Positions 16,433 to 23,954 of a stretch of DNA of 64,000 bases are shown here, piece after piece. A program made the translations under genes and the position numbers. Position 1 is the stretch's first letter. The number at the start of each line of letters is the position of its first letter. The stretch comes from Amycolatopsis azurea DSM 43854 (GTDB lineage Bacteria; Actinomycetota; Actinomycetes; Mycobacteriales; Pseudonocardiaceae), in assembly GCF_001995215.1 (NCBI RefSeq), contig NZ_MUXN01000005.1:186001-250000 (forward strand), read 5' to 3'. The notes beneath the pieces are model-generated. The model searched no databases, was not told the DNA's origin, and saw only the letters and a program-made list of their open reading frames with translations.

Positions 16433-17722
16433 TCAGGCGGCCGCCAGCGAGACGACGCGGTTCCGCCCGCTCCGCTTCGCCTGGTAGAGCGCGGAGTCGG
16501 CGACGTGCAGCAGCCGTTCCAGCACGGTCCCGCCGGACGGGTAGACCGCGACGCCGATCGACACCGAAAGCCCTCGCACGGTCCGCGGTCCCGACGCCGT
16601 CCCGACCTCGACCTCGATCGCCATCACCGCCTGCCGGACCCGCTCGGCCACCGGGATCACCTCGGTCTCCGTCGCACCGGGCAGCAGCACGACGAACTCT
16701 TCGCCGCCGAAGCGCCCGACGGAGTCGTAGTCGCGGACGTGCTGGGAGATCGTCGTCGCGACGACCTTAAGCACGGCGTCGCCCGCGAGGTGCCCGTAGA
16801 CGTCGTTGACCTGCTTGAAGTGGTCGAGGTCGAGCATCAGCACCCCGAGTTTGCTCTTCGCCCTGGCCGCCGACGAAAGCTCCCGCTCGCTCAGCACGTG
16901 CCACGCGTGCGCGTTCAGCACGCCGGTCTTGCCGTCGATGTTCGCCGCGATCTCCAGCTGCCGCACCAGCACACTGCGGTGCAGCACCAGCACGGGCAGC
17001 AGGACGAACGGGACCAGCGCGGGCGCGTGCACGATGCCCAGCGCGGTCGAGGTCCCGAGCACCAGGGTGGTGACCTCCAGCAGGTTGTCGTCGCCGGAGC
17101 CGAACAGCGAACGCGGCGACCGGGCCCCGGTGTGCAGGTAGACCGAGAACGCCACGATGAACGCGTTGGCCACGGTGAACACCGCCGCCGCCTCGACCAT
17201 CCGCAGCGAGCCGGAGAACCCGACCGGCAGGCCGTTCCAGCCGGCCACGACCGCTCCCGAGGCCAGGCACGAGAGCACGATGGCCGCCGCGCAGTACACG
17301 ACGCGGTACGCCGGGCGGTGGCTCATCCCCCGCCACACCCGGAGCCAAAGATGCAGGTAGATGAGCAATCCGAGGGCCAGCGCGAGGCCGGCGGGCAGGA
17401 CGAGCACCCCCGCGAACGTCCACACCGAAGTCATGTTGATGTGCGGCCGGTCACACAGCGTCCGCCGCAACCGTTCCACCGAACGGGAAAGCTCGGCTTG
17501 CAGGAAAGCAAGGCCGAGCAGTGATCCAAATCGGACGAATTCCGTAATCTCGTAGTTCGATCGGAGCAAGGCTATTACGGCGACTGTAGCCGCAAGTCCT
17601 TCCACCACAAGAAAAATCGCAGGTACACCACGTGGTCCGGACCATAACTCCCAGTGTCGGACCCAGGCTCTCAGACGTGTACCGGCCCCTTCTCCGGCGA
17701 GTTCCACATCCCCCATAATCAT
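16433..17722 (-). CDS. Membrane-bound diguanylate cyclase (GGDEF)
   Basis: About 429 residues. Several hydrophobic helices fill residues 25-265, followed by a GGDEF domain (about 265-428) with LGVLMLDLDHFKQVNDVYGH and the active-site signature RFGGEEFVVLLPG. The inhibitory I-site RxxD is present as RDYD, exactly five residues before GGEEF. The enzyme should make c-di-GMP and be product-inhibited. In Streptomyces and relatives c-di-GMP controls development through BldD. ATG 17722 is chosen, nine bases after AGGGGGA; GTG 17728 is an alternative. The frame remains open far upstream across the MFS gene end but that part is not coding. Confidence 0.88.
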   Translation of the reverse strand: MIMGDVELAGEGAGTRLRAWVRHWELWSGPRGVPAIFLVVEGLAATVAVIALLRSNYEITEFVRFGSLLGLAFLQAELSRSVERLRRTLCDRPHINMTSVWTFAGVLVLPAGLALALGLLIYLHLWLRVWRGMSHRPAYRVVYCAAAIVLSCLASGAVVAGWNGLPVGFSGSLRMVEAAAVFTVANAFIVAFSVYLHTGARSPRSLFGSGDDNLLEVTTLVLGTSTALGIVHAPALVPFVLLPVLVLHRSVLVRQLEIAANIDGKTGVLNAHAWHVLSERELSSAARAKSKLGVLMLDLDHFKQVNDVYGHLAGDAVLKVVATTISQHVRDYDSVGRFGGEEFVVLLPGATETEVIPVAERVRQAVMAIEVEVGTASGPRTVRGLSVSIGVAVYPSGGTVLERLLHVADSALYQAKRSGRNRVVSLAAA

Positions 17723-17862
17723 CGTCACCGGTCCCCCTTCCGTACATAATTCAATGTATCCGAGGTAGTACTGAGGGTGGCTCGAGTCATTTCCGGAACA
17801 CACAGATGGAGCAGTGGGAGGGAGGACCATCATGAACGGTCGCGAGGACTGATCCCACCAAT

Positions 17863-19125
17863 TCAGCCGGTTCGGCTCCCGGCCGGGAGCCAGACATCGG
17901 GCCCGGTGGCGATGGCGCGTTTCCACGCCATCACCATCGGGCCCGCCGCGGCGACGGCGACCGCGGCGGCCACCCCGACGGCCACGAACGGACCGGTCAA
18001 CTGGGCGAGACCGCCCGCGAGCATGATCCCGATTCCCTGCACCGTCACCAAACTCGTCGAGGTCAGGCCCATCACCTGTGCCCGGACGCCGTCCGGCACC
18101 GCGCGGGCCATCAGCGCGACGGCCTGCAAGTGGTACGGCGCCGCGAAGGCGCCACTGAGCCCGATCAGCGCGAGACAGACCGGTAGTGGAGGGCGAAAGA
18201 AGACAAAAAGCAAAGGAACGACGGATGCGATGGCGAGAATGCCGACCATTCGCGTTTTCCGTCGCGCCGGAACCCATTTCGTGAAGATCCACGATCCTAT
18301 TACCGAACCCACCGGATCCGCCGCGAGAATGAGCCCGACCGCGAAACTCCCCGCCCCGAGCCCGTTGGCGAGCGGTGCGGCGAGCCCTTCCGGCGCGATG
18401 GCGAAACCGGCGAGCATCTTCAACCCGAACAGCACACGGATTCCCTTGCCCCGCCACAGTTCTCTGGCGCCTTCGCCGCTGAAAGCCCGTGCCACACGAC
18501 TTTTCACCGATGATTCCGTGACGGCGGGACCCCGGCGACGCACCCCTGTGGACACGAGCAGCGCGGAGACCACAAAGGTCACCGCGTCGATCACCAGTCC
18601 CCAGTAGGGCGTCACGAGCCCGATCACCAGTCCGCCGCCGCCGAATCCGGCCAGCTGTGCCGTTTGGATGGTGATCGTGCGGATCGCGAGCCCGGCGACG
18701 TACCGCTCTCCTTCGAGGACGTCCGGGAGCAACGCCAGTTGCGCCGCCCGGAACGGTCCGCCCGCCGTCGTCAGGACCACCAGAAGTACCGCCAGTACCG
18801 GCAAAGGCGTCCCCGGCACGGCCATCAGCACCGCGAGCGCCGCGCGCACCAGGTCGCAGACGATCATCACCGTCCGCCGTGGATAGCGGTCCGCCAAACC
18901 GGCGAACAAGGTGCCGCCGATCAGCGTCGGCAGATACGTCAGTCCATAGGTGAGCCCGGTCAGCCCTGCCGACGACGTTCTTTCCCAGACCAGCACGGAC
19001 AACGCGACCCTGGCCAGCTGGTCACCGGCCTGTGAAAGCGCTTCGGCCGCCCACAACGCGCGGAACTCGCCGACCGCGAACGCGGCCTTGAACCCGGTGT
19101 CCCGCGCGGAATCCTCCTTCTCCAT
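17863..19125 (-). CDS. MFS transporter, EntS-like efflux family
   Basis: About 420 residues with 12 predicted membrane helices. The MFS signature between helices 2 and 3 is visible as GLADRYPRRTVMIVCDLVRA, as is an LLPDVLEGERYVAGLAI loop typical of the EntS (enterobactin exporter) branch. The family exports siderophores or drugs by proton antiport; the substrate is not evident. ATG 19125 is preferred over the longer 19146 start because GGGGAGGGG sits just upstream. The neighbouring GGDEF gene lies downstream on the same strand, 140 bases away. No siderophore genes are near. Confidence 0.85.
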   Translation of the reverse strand: MEKEDSARDTGFKAAFAVGEFRALWAAEALSQAGDQLARVALSVLVWERTSSAGLTGLTYGLTYLPTLIGGTLFAGLADRYPRRTVMIVCDLVRAALAVLMAVPGTPLPVLAVLLVVLTTAGGPFRAAQLALLPDVLEGERYVAGLAIRTITIQTAQLAGFGGGGLVIGLVTPYWGLVIDAVTFVVSALLVSTGVRRRGPAVTESSVKSRVARAFSGEGARELWRGKGIRVLFGLKMLAGFAIAPEGLAAPLANGLGAGSFAVGLILAADPVGSVIGSWIFTKWVPARRKTRMVGILAIASVVPLLFVFFRPPLPVCLALIGLSGAFAAPYHLQAVALMARAVPDGVRAQVMGLTSTSLVTVQGIGIMLAGGLAQLTGPFVAVGVAAAVAVAAAGPMVMAWKRAIATGPDVWLPAGSRTG

Positions 19126-19231
19126 GAGCCCCTCCCCTTGGCTCACGGTAATGGATCACCTCCGCACTGTCAGCGGCCATCCGGCCGACGACCTGCGGTA
19201 CTGTCCACTGTGGAGAGATGATTCCCGATGG

Positions 19232-19897
19232 TCAGCGGCCCTCGCCGTACCCCATCATGCCCTCCGCCATTTCCATCGCCAGCGAACTCGCCACGACGGG
19301 ATCCATCATGCTCCGAAGGTCCCGGGTGGCCCTGTTCTGCGCCGTGATGTCGGAACGCGGTTCCTCCGTCGGCCGGGTCTCGGCGGGCGGCAGCGCGACC
19401 GCCTCCTCCTTGGCGGGCTTCTTCTTCGTCGTCGCGGGCACTCGCTGCTTCACGGTGACCGGGACATAGACGGTCACCGGGGCGGCCTGCGGGGCGGGCT
19501 GCGTGGGCTGGACCGCCGGCGGCGCGACCTGCTGGGTCGAGACGGTGGGCAGCGGCCGCTCGGGCAAGGCGGTGTCGTCGACCGGCGCGAGGGTGAACGT
19601 GCCGGCGAACCAGCCGATCGCGAGCAGCGCCGCCCCGGCTCCACCGACCAACCAGGACCTGGCCCGGCGATGGATGACGACCGCTTTGGGCCGCAGGTCC
19701 TTGTCGACGACCGGCTCGCAGACCGGGGCCCGGACCGGCGCCGGCTCGGGCTCGATCTCGTTCTCCGGGCTGCGCCGTCGTTTCGGCAGGCTCGCCGCGA
19801 TGATCCCCGTCCGGTCCAGCAACTCGGCTGTCTCGATGGGCACGCTCGCACCGAGCACGGCATCGGTCGGCGTACGGCGCTGGGCGGCGCGCGGCAT
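19232..19897 (-). CDS. Unknown single-pass membrane protein with Pro-rich linker
   Basis: About 221 residues, not recognised. A basic and acidic cytoplasmic N-terminus (about 1-80) is followed by one hydrophobic helix (SWLVGGAGAALLAIGWFAGT, about 83-102). Next comes a proline/glutamine-rich extracytoplasmic linker (QQVAPPAVQPTQPAPQAAP), a lysine cluster (TTKKKPAKEE), and a C-terminal Met-rich helix ending AMEMAEGMMGYGEGR. ATG 19897 is chosen because CGGAGG lies five bases upstream. The frame extends to 20002 without support. It is alone on its transcript as far as can be seen. Confidence 0.6.
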   Translation of the reverse strand: MPRAAQRRTPTDAVLGASVPIETAELLDRTGIIAASLPKRRRSPENEIEPEPAPVRAPVCEPVVDKDLRPKAVVIHRRARSWLVGGAGAALLAIGWFAGTFTLAPVDDTALPERPLPTVSTQQVAPPAVQPTQPAPQAAPVTVYVPVTVKQRVPATTKKKPAKEEAVALPPAETRPTEEPRSDITAQNRATRDLRSMMDPVVASSLAMEMAEGMMGYGEGR

Positions 19898-20036
19898 GGG
19901 GACCTCCGGAAGCGGAATCACGAACTTGAGCATTGTGGTGCATTTCCGACGCCGCCGTAAGTAACGCACCCCGATCGAGTTATCCCGAGCCGTCCGGACC
20001 ACGGAGGGTTACTCCGTTCAGTGGCTTTCCCTTCTG

Positions 20037-20861
20037 TCAGAGGCGCTTCATTCCCAGGCGCCCCAGCAGCGCGAGCGGCCGCTGGTAAAAGGAGCCGAGC
20101 ACCCGGGGAATCGCGTCGATGGCATACGCGTCCGGTCCGATGAGGATGCGCGCCGTCCCCCGTTCGATACCCCGCACGATGGTCTGCGCGGCCTTCTCCG
20201 GCGTCGTCCTCGCGATCTTTTCGAATCCCTCGGCGGCTTTGTCGATGTCCCGCTCGACGCCGCCCCGCGCGTCGCGGGCGATATTCGTCTTGATGCCACC
20301 GGGATGCACGCAGCTGACCTTGACCGGATGCCGGGCGATCAGCATTTCCTGCCGCAGCGCCTCGGTGAACCCCCGCACCGCGAATTTCGCCGCGTTGTAG
20401 GCGCTCTGCGTGGGCACGCCGATGAAGCCGAACACGCTCGAAAGGTTGACGATGTGCCCGTCACCGGAGGCGATCACCTGCGGCAGAAAGGCTTTCGTGC
20501 CGTTGACCACCCCGCCGAGATTGATCCCCATCAGCCAGTCGTAGTCGTCCCAGGTCATTTCCTCGACCGTCGCGCCGAGCGCGACCCCGGCGTTGTTCAC
20601 CACGAGGTTGGCGCCCCCGAAATCGACGGCGACCTCCTCGGCGTGCGCGAGAACGGCCTCACGATCGGCGACGTCCAGTTCGTACGCCTTCGCGGTCGCG
20701 CCCGCTTTCTCGCACAACGCGACGGTGCCCGCCGCCCGGACGGCGTCGACGTCGGAAAGGGCCAGCCTCGCCCCGCGTCCCGCCAGTTCGATCGCGAGCG
20801 CCTTGCCGATTCCCGAGCCCGCGCCCGTGATCACCGCGACCTTGTCCGTGAACGACTTCAT
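20037..20861 (-). CDS. Short-chain dehydrogenase/reductase (SDR)
   Basis: About 274 residues with all classical SDR features: the NAD(P)-binding TGAGSGIGKA, the NNAG motif (VVNNAGVALG), the catalytic Ser in NLSSVFGF and YNAAK (Tyr and Lys). A C-terminal extension (RVLGSFYQRPLALLGRLG) of the acetoin-reductase-like group is also seen in mycobacterial SDRs linked to lipid metabolism. An Asp after the glycine motif (LALSDVD) favours NAD over NADP. The ATG follows GGGAGCGGGT. A perfect 17-bp palindrome (20881-20897) lies 20 bases upstream and is a likely operator. Substrate unknown. Confidence 0.88.
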   Translation of the reverse strand: MKSFTDKVAVITGAGSGIGKALAIELAGRGARLALSDVDAVRAAGTVALCEKAGATAKAYELDVADREAVLAHAEEVAVDFGGANLVVNNAGVALGATVEEMTWDDYDWLMGINLGGVVNGTKAFLPQVIASGDGHIVNLSSVFGFIGVPTQSAYNAAKFAVRGFTEALRQEMLIARHPVKVSCVHPGGIKTNIARDARGGVERDIDKAAEGFEKIARTTPEKAAQTIVRGIERGTARILIGPDAYAIDAIPRVLGSFYQRPLALLGRLGMKRL

Positions 20862-20880
20862 ACCCGCTCCCAAGTTCGAC

Positions 20881-20897
20881 TGTTACCGGAGGTAACA
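20881..20897. promoter_or_regulatory. Palindromic operator TGTTACC-GGA-GGTAACA
   Basis: A perfect 7-3-7 inverted repeat 20 bases upstream of the SDR start and 107 bases from the divergent lipoprotein gene. The size and spacing match TetR-family operators. No TetR gene is adjacent, so the regulator is encoded elsewhere. Confidence 0.55.
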
Positions 20898-21003
20898 CAT
20901 ACTACGGCTGTGAGCTTGCTGTGCGTTGATCGATTCGGGCTGTGTTCGTGGACCGCTTATGGTGATCTGTAACCAAGAGCCGTGGACGACCGGAAGGAAG
21001 GCG

Positions 21004-21765
21004 ATGCGTCGCGCCCTGTTGCTCGTGCTCTGTGTCGTTCTGACCGGTTGTTCCGCCGCGTCCGAGCCCGCCCCGGCCGATCCCGCGGCCCCGACCGCGA
21101 CGGTGGCGGTCACCCCGGCCGGGCCGCCGATCAACCCGTCGATCGGCGCGCTCTTCCTCGAAGGCACGCATTTCTGCACGGCCAGCGTCATCCACAGCGG
21201 TCCGGGAGACCTCCTGCTCACGGCGGCGCACTGCCTCCACGACGGCGAAGGCGGCGAGTACGCGACGGGGATCTCGTTCGCGCCCGGCTACCACGACGGT
21301 GTCGCGCCCTACGGCTACTGGGACGTCTCCGATCCGCAGGTTCCCGACGGCTGGGCCAGTTCGTCCGATCCGGACCTGGATGTCGGCTTCGCGACGGCCC
21401 GCCAGGCGGGCAGCACGAAAACCCTCGAAAGCGTCACCGGCGCCAACACCCTGCTGACCGGCGGCGGGTTCGCCCACCCGATCACCCTGACCGGCTATCC
21501 GGACGAGCGGGAGGCGCCGGTCGTCTGCCACGGCACCAGCAGCCAGGCCGACACCTATCAGATGCGCGTCGGCTGTCCCGGCTTCACGACCGGCACCAGC
21601 GGCGGGCCGTGGGTGGTCGACCCCGACCCGGAGACCGAACTCGGCACCGTCGTCGGCGTGATCGGCGGCTATCTGTACGGCGGGGACGATCCGGACACGT
21701 CCTACAGCAGCTACTTCGACACCGACGTCGCCACCTTGTACCGGAAGATGGACGCGCGGGGATGA
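21004..21765 (+). CDS. Lipoprotein trypsin-like serine protease
   Basis: 253 residues. MRRALLLVLCVVLTGCSAAS is a lipoprotein signal with lipobox LTGC, so Cys16 should be lipidated and the protein anchored outside the membrane. A Pro/Ala linker is followed by a chymotrypsin-like domain with LLTAAHCLHDG (His), DPDLDVGFA (Asp) and GTSGGPWVV (Ser), a complete catalytic triad. An unpaired or disulfide cysteine pair flanks the Ser (VVCHGTSS, VGCPGF). GGAAGGAAGGCG precedes ATG 21004; the frame extends upstream without support. The S4 gene starts seven bases after its stop. Confidence 0.88.
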   Translation: MRRALLLVLCVVLTGCSAASEPAPADPAAPTATVAVTPAGPPINPSIGALFLEGTHFCTASVIHSGPGDLLLTAAHCLHDGEGGEYATGISFAPGYHDGVAPYGYWDVSDPQVPDGWASSSDPDLDVGFATARQAGSTKTLESVTGANTLLTGGGFAHPITLTGYPDEREAPVVCHGTSSQADTYQMRVGCPGFTTGTSGGPWVVDPDPETELGTVVGVIGGYLYGGDDPDTSYSSYFDTDVATLYRKMDARG

Positions 21766-21772
21766 TCTCCCC

Positions 21773-21991
21773 ATGAGCATCCACGACGTCCCGATCACCG
21801 GTGAGCCGATCCGCCTCGGCCAGTTCCTCAAACTGGCCAACCTGGCCGAAGACGGTTCGCACGCCAAAGACCTCCTCGACGCCGAAGAGGTCACGGTCAA
21901 CGGCGAGGTGGAGGTCCGGCGCGGACGTCAGCTGACGAACGGCGACGTCGTGGAGGTCGGCGGCGAAGGCGGCCGCGTGGTACTGGCCTAG
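21773..21991 (+). CDS. Small S4-domain RNA-binding protein
   Basis: 72 residues that are essentially one S4 domain: IRLGQFLKLANLAEDGSHAK, then EEVTVNGEVEVRRGRQLTNGDVVEV. This matches the stand-alone YbcJ/YaaA type of S4 protein, which binds structured RNA and is linked to ribosome assembly. It is probably co-transcribed with the lipoprotein protease gene seven bases upstream. Its end overlaps the convergent Ldh-like gene by four bases. Confidence 0.85.
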   Translation: MSIHDVPITGEPIRLGQFLKLANLAEDGSHAKDLLDAEEVTVNGEVEVRRGRQLTNGDVVEVGGEGGRVVLA

Positions 21992-22932
21992 CGCCCCTGC
22001 AACGGGGCCAGGCGCAGCGCCTTCGCGAGGTCTTCGAGTTCGCGGTGCACCGGCTCGTTCAGCGGGACACCCAGCGCCTGGCACTGTTCGAGGTACTGCG
22101 CCTCGCGCCAGCCGGGATAACGGACCGGGTTCCCGCCCTCCCAGCCGAGCAGGCTGCCGAACAACGCGCTCGCGGCCTTGTAGAACCCGTCGGCGCTGCG
22201 CAGCGTCGTCGGCGCGATGGCCATCACCATCAGCCCGGTGTCGTGATCGTGGTCGCCGACGCCCGAAAGCACCCCGGCGAAGATCTCGACCAGCAGCGCG
22301 AAACCGGCGACGGCGGAACTGTCGACGTCCGCCAGGGTGTCCATGTCGAGCACGAACTCCGGGTACGCGCCGGCGGGAGCGGCCATGCCGAGCGGGTTCG
22401 CGGCGGTCCCGCGTTCCCCGCCCGCGGCCATGACCAGCCCGATCATGGTGTGCGGCAGCGCCCTCGCGGCGTGGTGCCCGGCGCGGCCAAACGGCCCGAC
22501 ACCGCGGACCGACATGAGCCCGACGCCGTAGCGGCCCGCCCGGGACACCGCCCGGTCCATCGCGTCGCCGACGGCCCACAGGCCCGGCGCGCGGCGGTAG
22601 TCGATCAGGGCGGCGGCACCGCGGTCGGCGATCATCAGCGGTTCGGCCCTCGGCCGCACCAGGCCGTTGACCAGCATCGGCAGATGCAGCCGGGTCAGTT
22701 CGGCGACCCCCGATTCCGGGGTTCCGGTGAGATCGCCGTGGCACAGCGCCTCGGCGGCCATCCGGGCACGGGACCACGGCAGGTCGTGCGCGGTGAAGAC
22801 TTCGGTGACGAGGTCGATCAGGGCGTCGATCGGGACGCGCTGCCACACCTGTTCCGGGATCGGGGAAGGCTCGGCCGGTTCGGGGATCGGCTCGACGGGC
22901 GCACGGCGAAGAGAGCGGGGTCTGAGGGGCAC
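21988..22932 (-). CDS. Ldh-family (malate/lactate dehydrogenase type 2) oxidoreductase
   Basis: 314 residues resembling the Ldh_2 family (YlbC/MdhL-like NAD-dependent dehydrogenases unrelated to classical LDH). Recognisable parts are AAEALCHGDLTGTPESGVAEL, GVGLMSVRGVGPFGRAGHHA, RGTAANPLGMAAPAG (nucleotide-binding loop) and the C-terminal NEPVHRELEDLAKALRL. The family reduces 2-oxo acids such as ureidoglycolate, malate or sulfolactate; the substrate here is not evident. A proline-rich N-terminus of about 25 residues precedes the domain. The GTG start lies seven bases after CACCCT, a near-match to the leaderless -10 pattern of this window. Confidence 0.75.
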   Translation of the reverse strand: MPLRPRSLRRAPVEPIPEPAEPSPIPEQVWQRVPIDALIDLVTEVFTAHDLPWSRARMAAEALCHGDLTGTPESGVAELTRLHLPMLVNGLVRPRAEPLMIADRGAAALIDYRRAPGLWAVGDAMDRAVSRAGRYGVGLMSVRGVGPFGRAGHHAARALPHTMIGLVMAAGGERGTAANPLGMAAPAGAYPEFVLDMDTLADVDSSAVAGFALLVEIFAGVLSGVGDHDHDTGLMVMAIAPTTLRSADGFYKAASALFGSLLGWEGGNPVRYPGWREAQYLEQCQALGVPLNEPVHRELEDLAKALRLAPLQGR

Positions 22933-23045
22933 TCCGCCGAGGGTGCCTTCGCACGTTTTTCGGCGTCAACGAACCAGGGCAGCTTCTAACCGACAGTGTG
23001 ATCGAAGCGCCCGGAAGCGTCGGTGGGCGGACGTACCATCGGGGC

Positions 23046-23333
23046 ATGTGCCGGAACATCACCACCCTTCGAGGCCTGGAGCCGGCGGCGACGCCGGACG
23101 AGATCGAGGCCGCCGCCCGCCAGTACGTCCGCAAGGTGTCCGGGGTGCAGAGCCTGTCCGACGCCACCCGCGAGCCGTTCGAGGCCGCCGTCGCCGAGAT
23201 CACCGAGATCACCAGGCGGCTGCTGTCCGAACTCCCCGCCCGCCGTCAGCCGCCGACGACGGTGCCGCCGTTGCGCCGTCCTGAGGTTCAGGCGCGAATC
23301 GCCGCGAAGGCCGCGAAGAGTCAGGCGTCCTGA
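23046..23333 (+). CDS. DUF2277-family protein
   Basis: 95 residues beginning MCRNITTLRGLEPAATPDEI, the invariant start of DUF2277, with QYVRKVSGV at about 32-40. Function is unknown. The family is a short helical protein widespread in actinobacteria and proteobacteria. The ATG is supported by a leaderless -10 box TACCAT at 23034-23039, six bases upstream, and by conservation of the MCRN start. A longer frame from 22998 is not supported. Confidence 0.88.
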   Translation: MCRNITTLRGLEPAATPDEIEAAARQYVRKVSGVQSLSDATREPFEAAVAEITEITRRLLSELPARRQPPTTVPPLRRPEVQARIAAKAAKSQAS

Positions 23334-23361
23334 ACGAAGTGCCGGCGGTTACGGTGAGCCG

Positions 23362-23736
23362 GTGACATACCCGCAAGACCCCTACGGTCAGCAGCAGCCC
23401 TACGGCCAGCAACCCCCGTACGGGCAGCCGTACCAGCAGCCGGGTTACGGATACGGTTACGGCTACGGCGCGCCGCAGCAGCCGCAGGAGCAGGGCCTGG
23501 CGATCGCGGCGCTCGTCGTGTCGATCGCCAGCCTGGTCGTCTGCACCGGGCTGCTGTCGCTCATCGGCGTGATCATGGGGCACATCGCGCACTCGAAGGC
23601 CAAACGCGGCGAGGCCGGCGGCCAGGGCATGGCGCTCGCGGCGATCATCATCGGCTACATCGGCGTCGCGATCATTCTCGGTCTCGCGCTGTTGTTGGTG
23701 ATCATCGGCATCTCGACAGACTGGGACTTCGACTAG
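23362..23736 (+). CDS. DUF4190-type membrane protein with Gln/Tyr-rich N-terminus
   Basis: 124 residues. Residues 1-45 are a Pro/Gln/Tyr/Gly-rich tail with repeated QQPYGQ units. Two hydrophobic helices follow (about 48-72 and 88-115) joined by a short basic loop GHIAHSKAKRGEAGGQGMAL, the DUF4190 signature. Such proteins are small actinobacterial membrane proteins of unknown role. GTG 23362 has the -10 box TACGGT at 23350-23355, six bases upstream. The tRNA-Ser gene starts 58 bases after its stop. Confidence 0.82.
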   Translation: MTYPQDPYGQQQPYGQQPPYGQPYQQPGYGYGYGYGAPQQPQEQGLAIAALVVSIASLVVCTGLLSLIGVIMGHIAHSKAKRGEAGGQGMALAAIIIGYIGVAIILGLALLLVIIGISTDWDFD

Positions 23737-23794
23737 CGGACTTCGACCACATCCGAAGCGTTCCGGCAAAGCCCCGTCGGATACCCTCGACAGC

Positions 23795-23883
23795 GGTAGC
23801 GTGTCCGAGCGGCCGAAGGAACATGTCTTGAAAACATGCGAGGGCTCTGTCCTCCGTGGGTTCGAATCCCACCGCTACCGCCA
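23795..23883 (+). tRNA. tRNA-Ser (anticodon UGA)
   Basis: Acceptor stem GGTAGCG pairs with CGCTACC (23873-23879), followed by discriminator G and encoded CCA. The anticodon arm is CATGT-CTTGAAA-ACATG, giving anticodon TGA, which reads UCA-type serine codons. The long variable arm (GCGAGGGCTCTGTCCTCCGT) is characteristic of class II tRNA-Ser. The T arm GTGGG-TTCGAAT-CCCAC is intact. Confidence 0.97.
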
Positions 23884-23890
23884 GTCTTGA

Positions 23891-23937
23891 CGAACGAAAG
23901 CGCCCCAGGTCCGCGGACCTGGGGCGTTTTCGTTCGT
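23891..23937. terminator. Bidirectional terminator after tRNA-Ser
   Basis: A long stem, GAAAGCGCCCCAGGTCC pairing with GGACCTGGGGCGTTTTC, extends outward through CGAAC/GTTCG. The TTTT lies within the descending arm. It separates tRNA-Ser from the convergent metalloprotease gene. Confidence 0.75.
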
Positions 23938-23954
23938 GGATCACGGCTTTCGGA

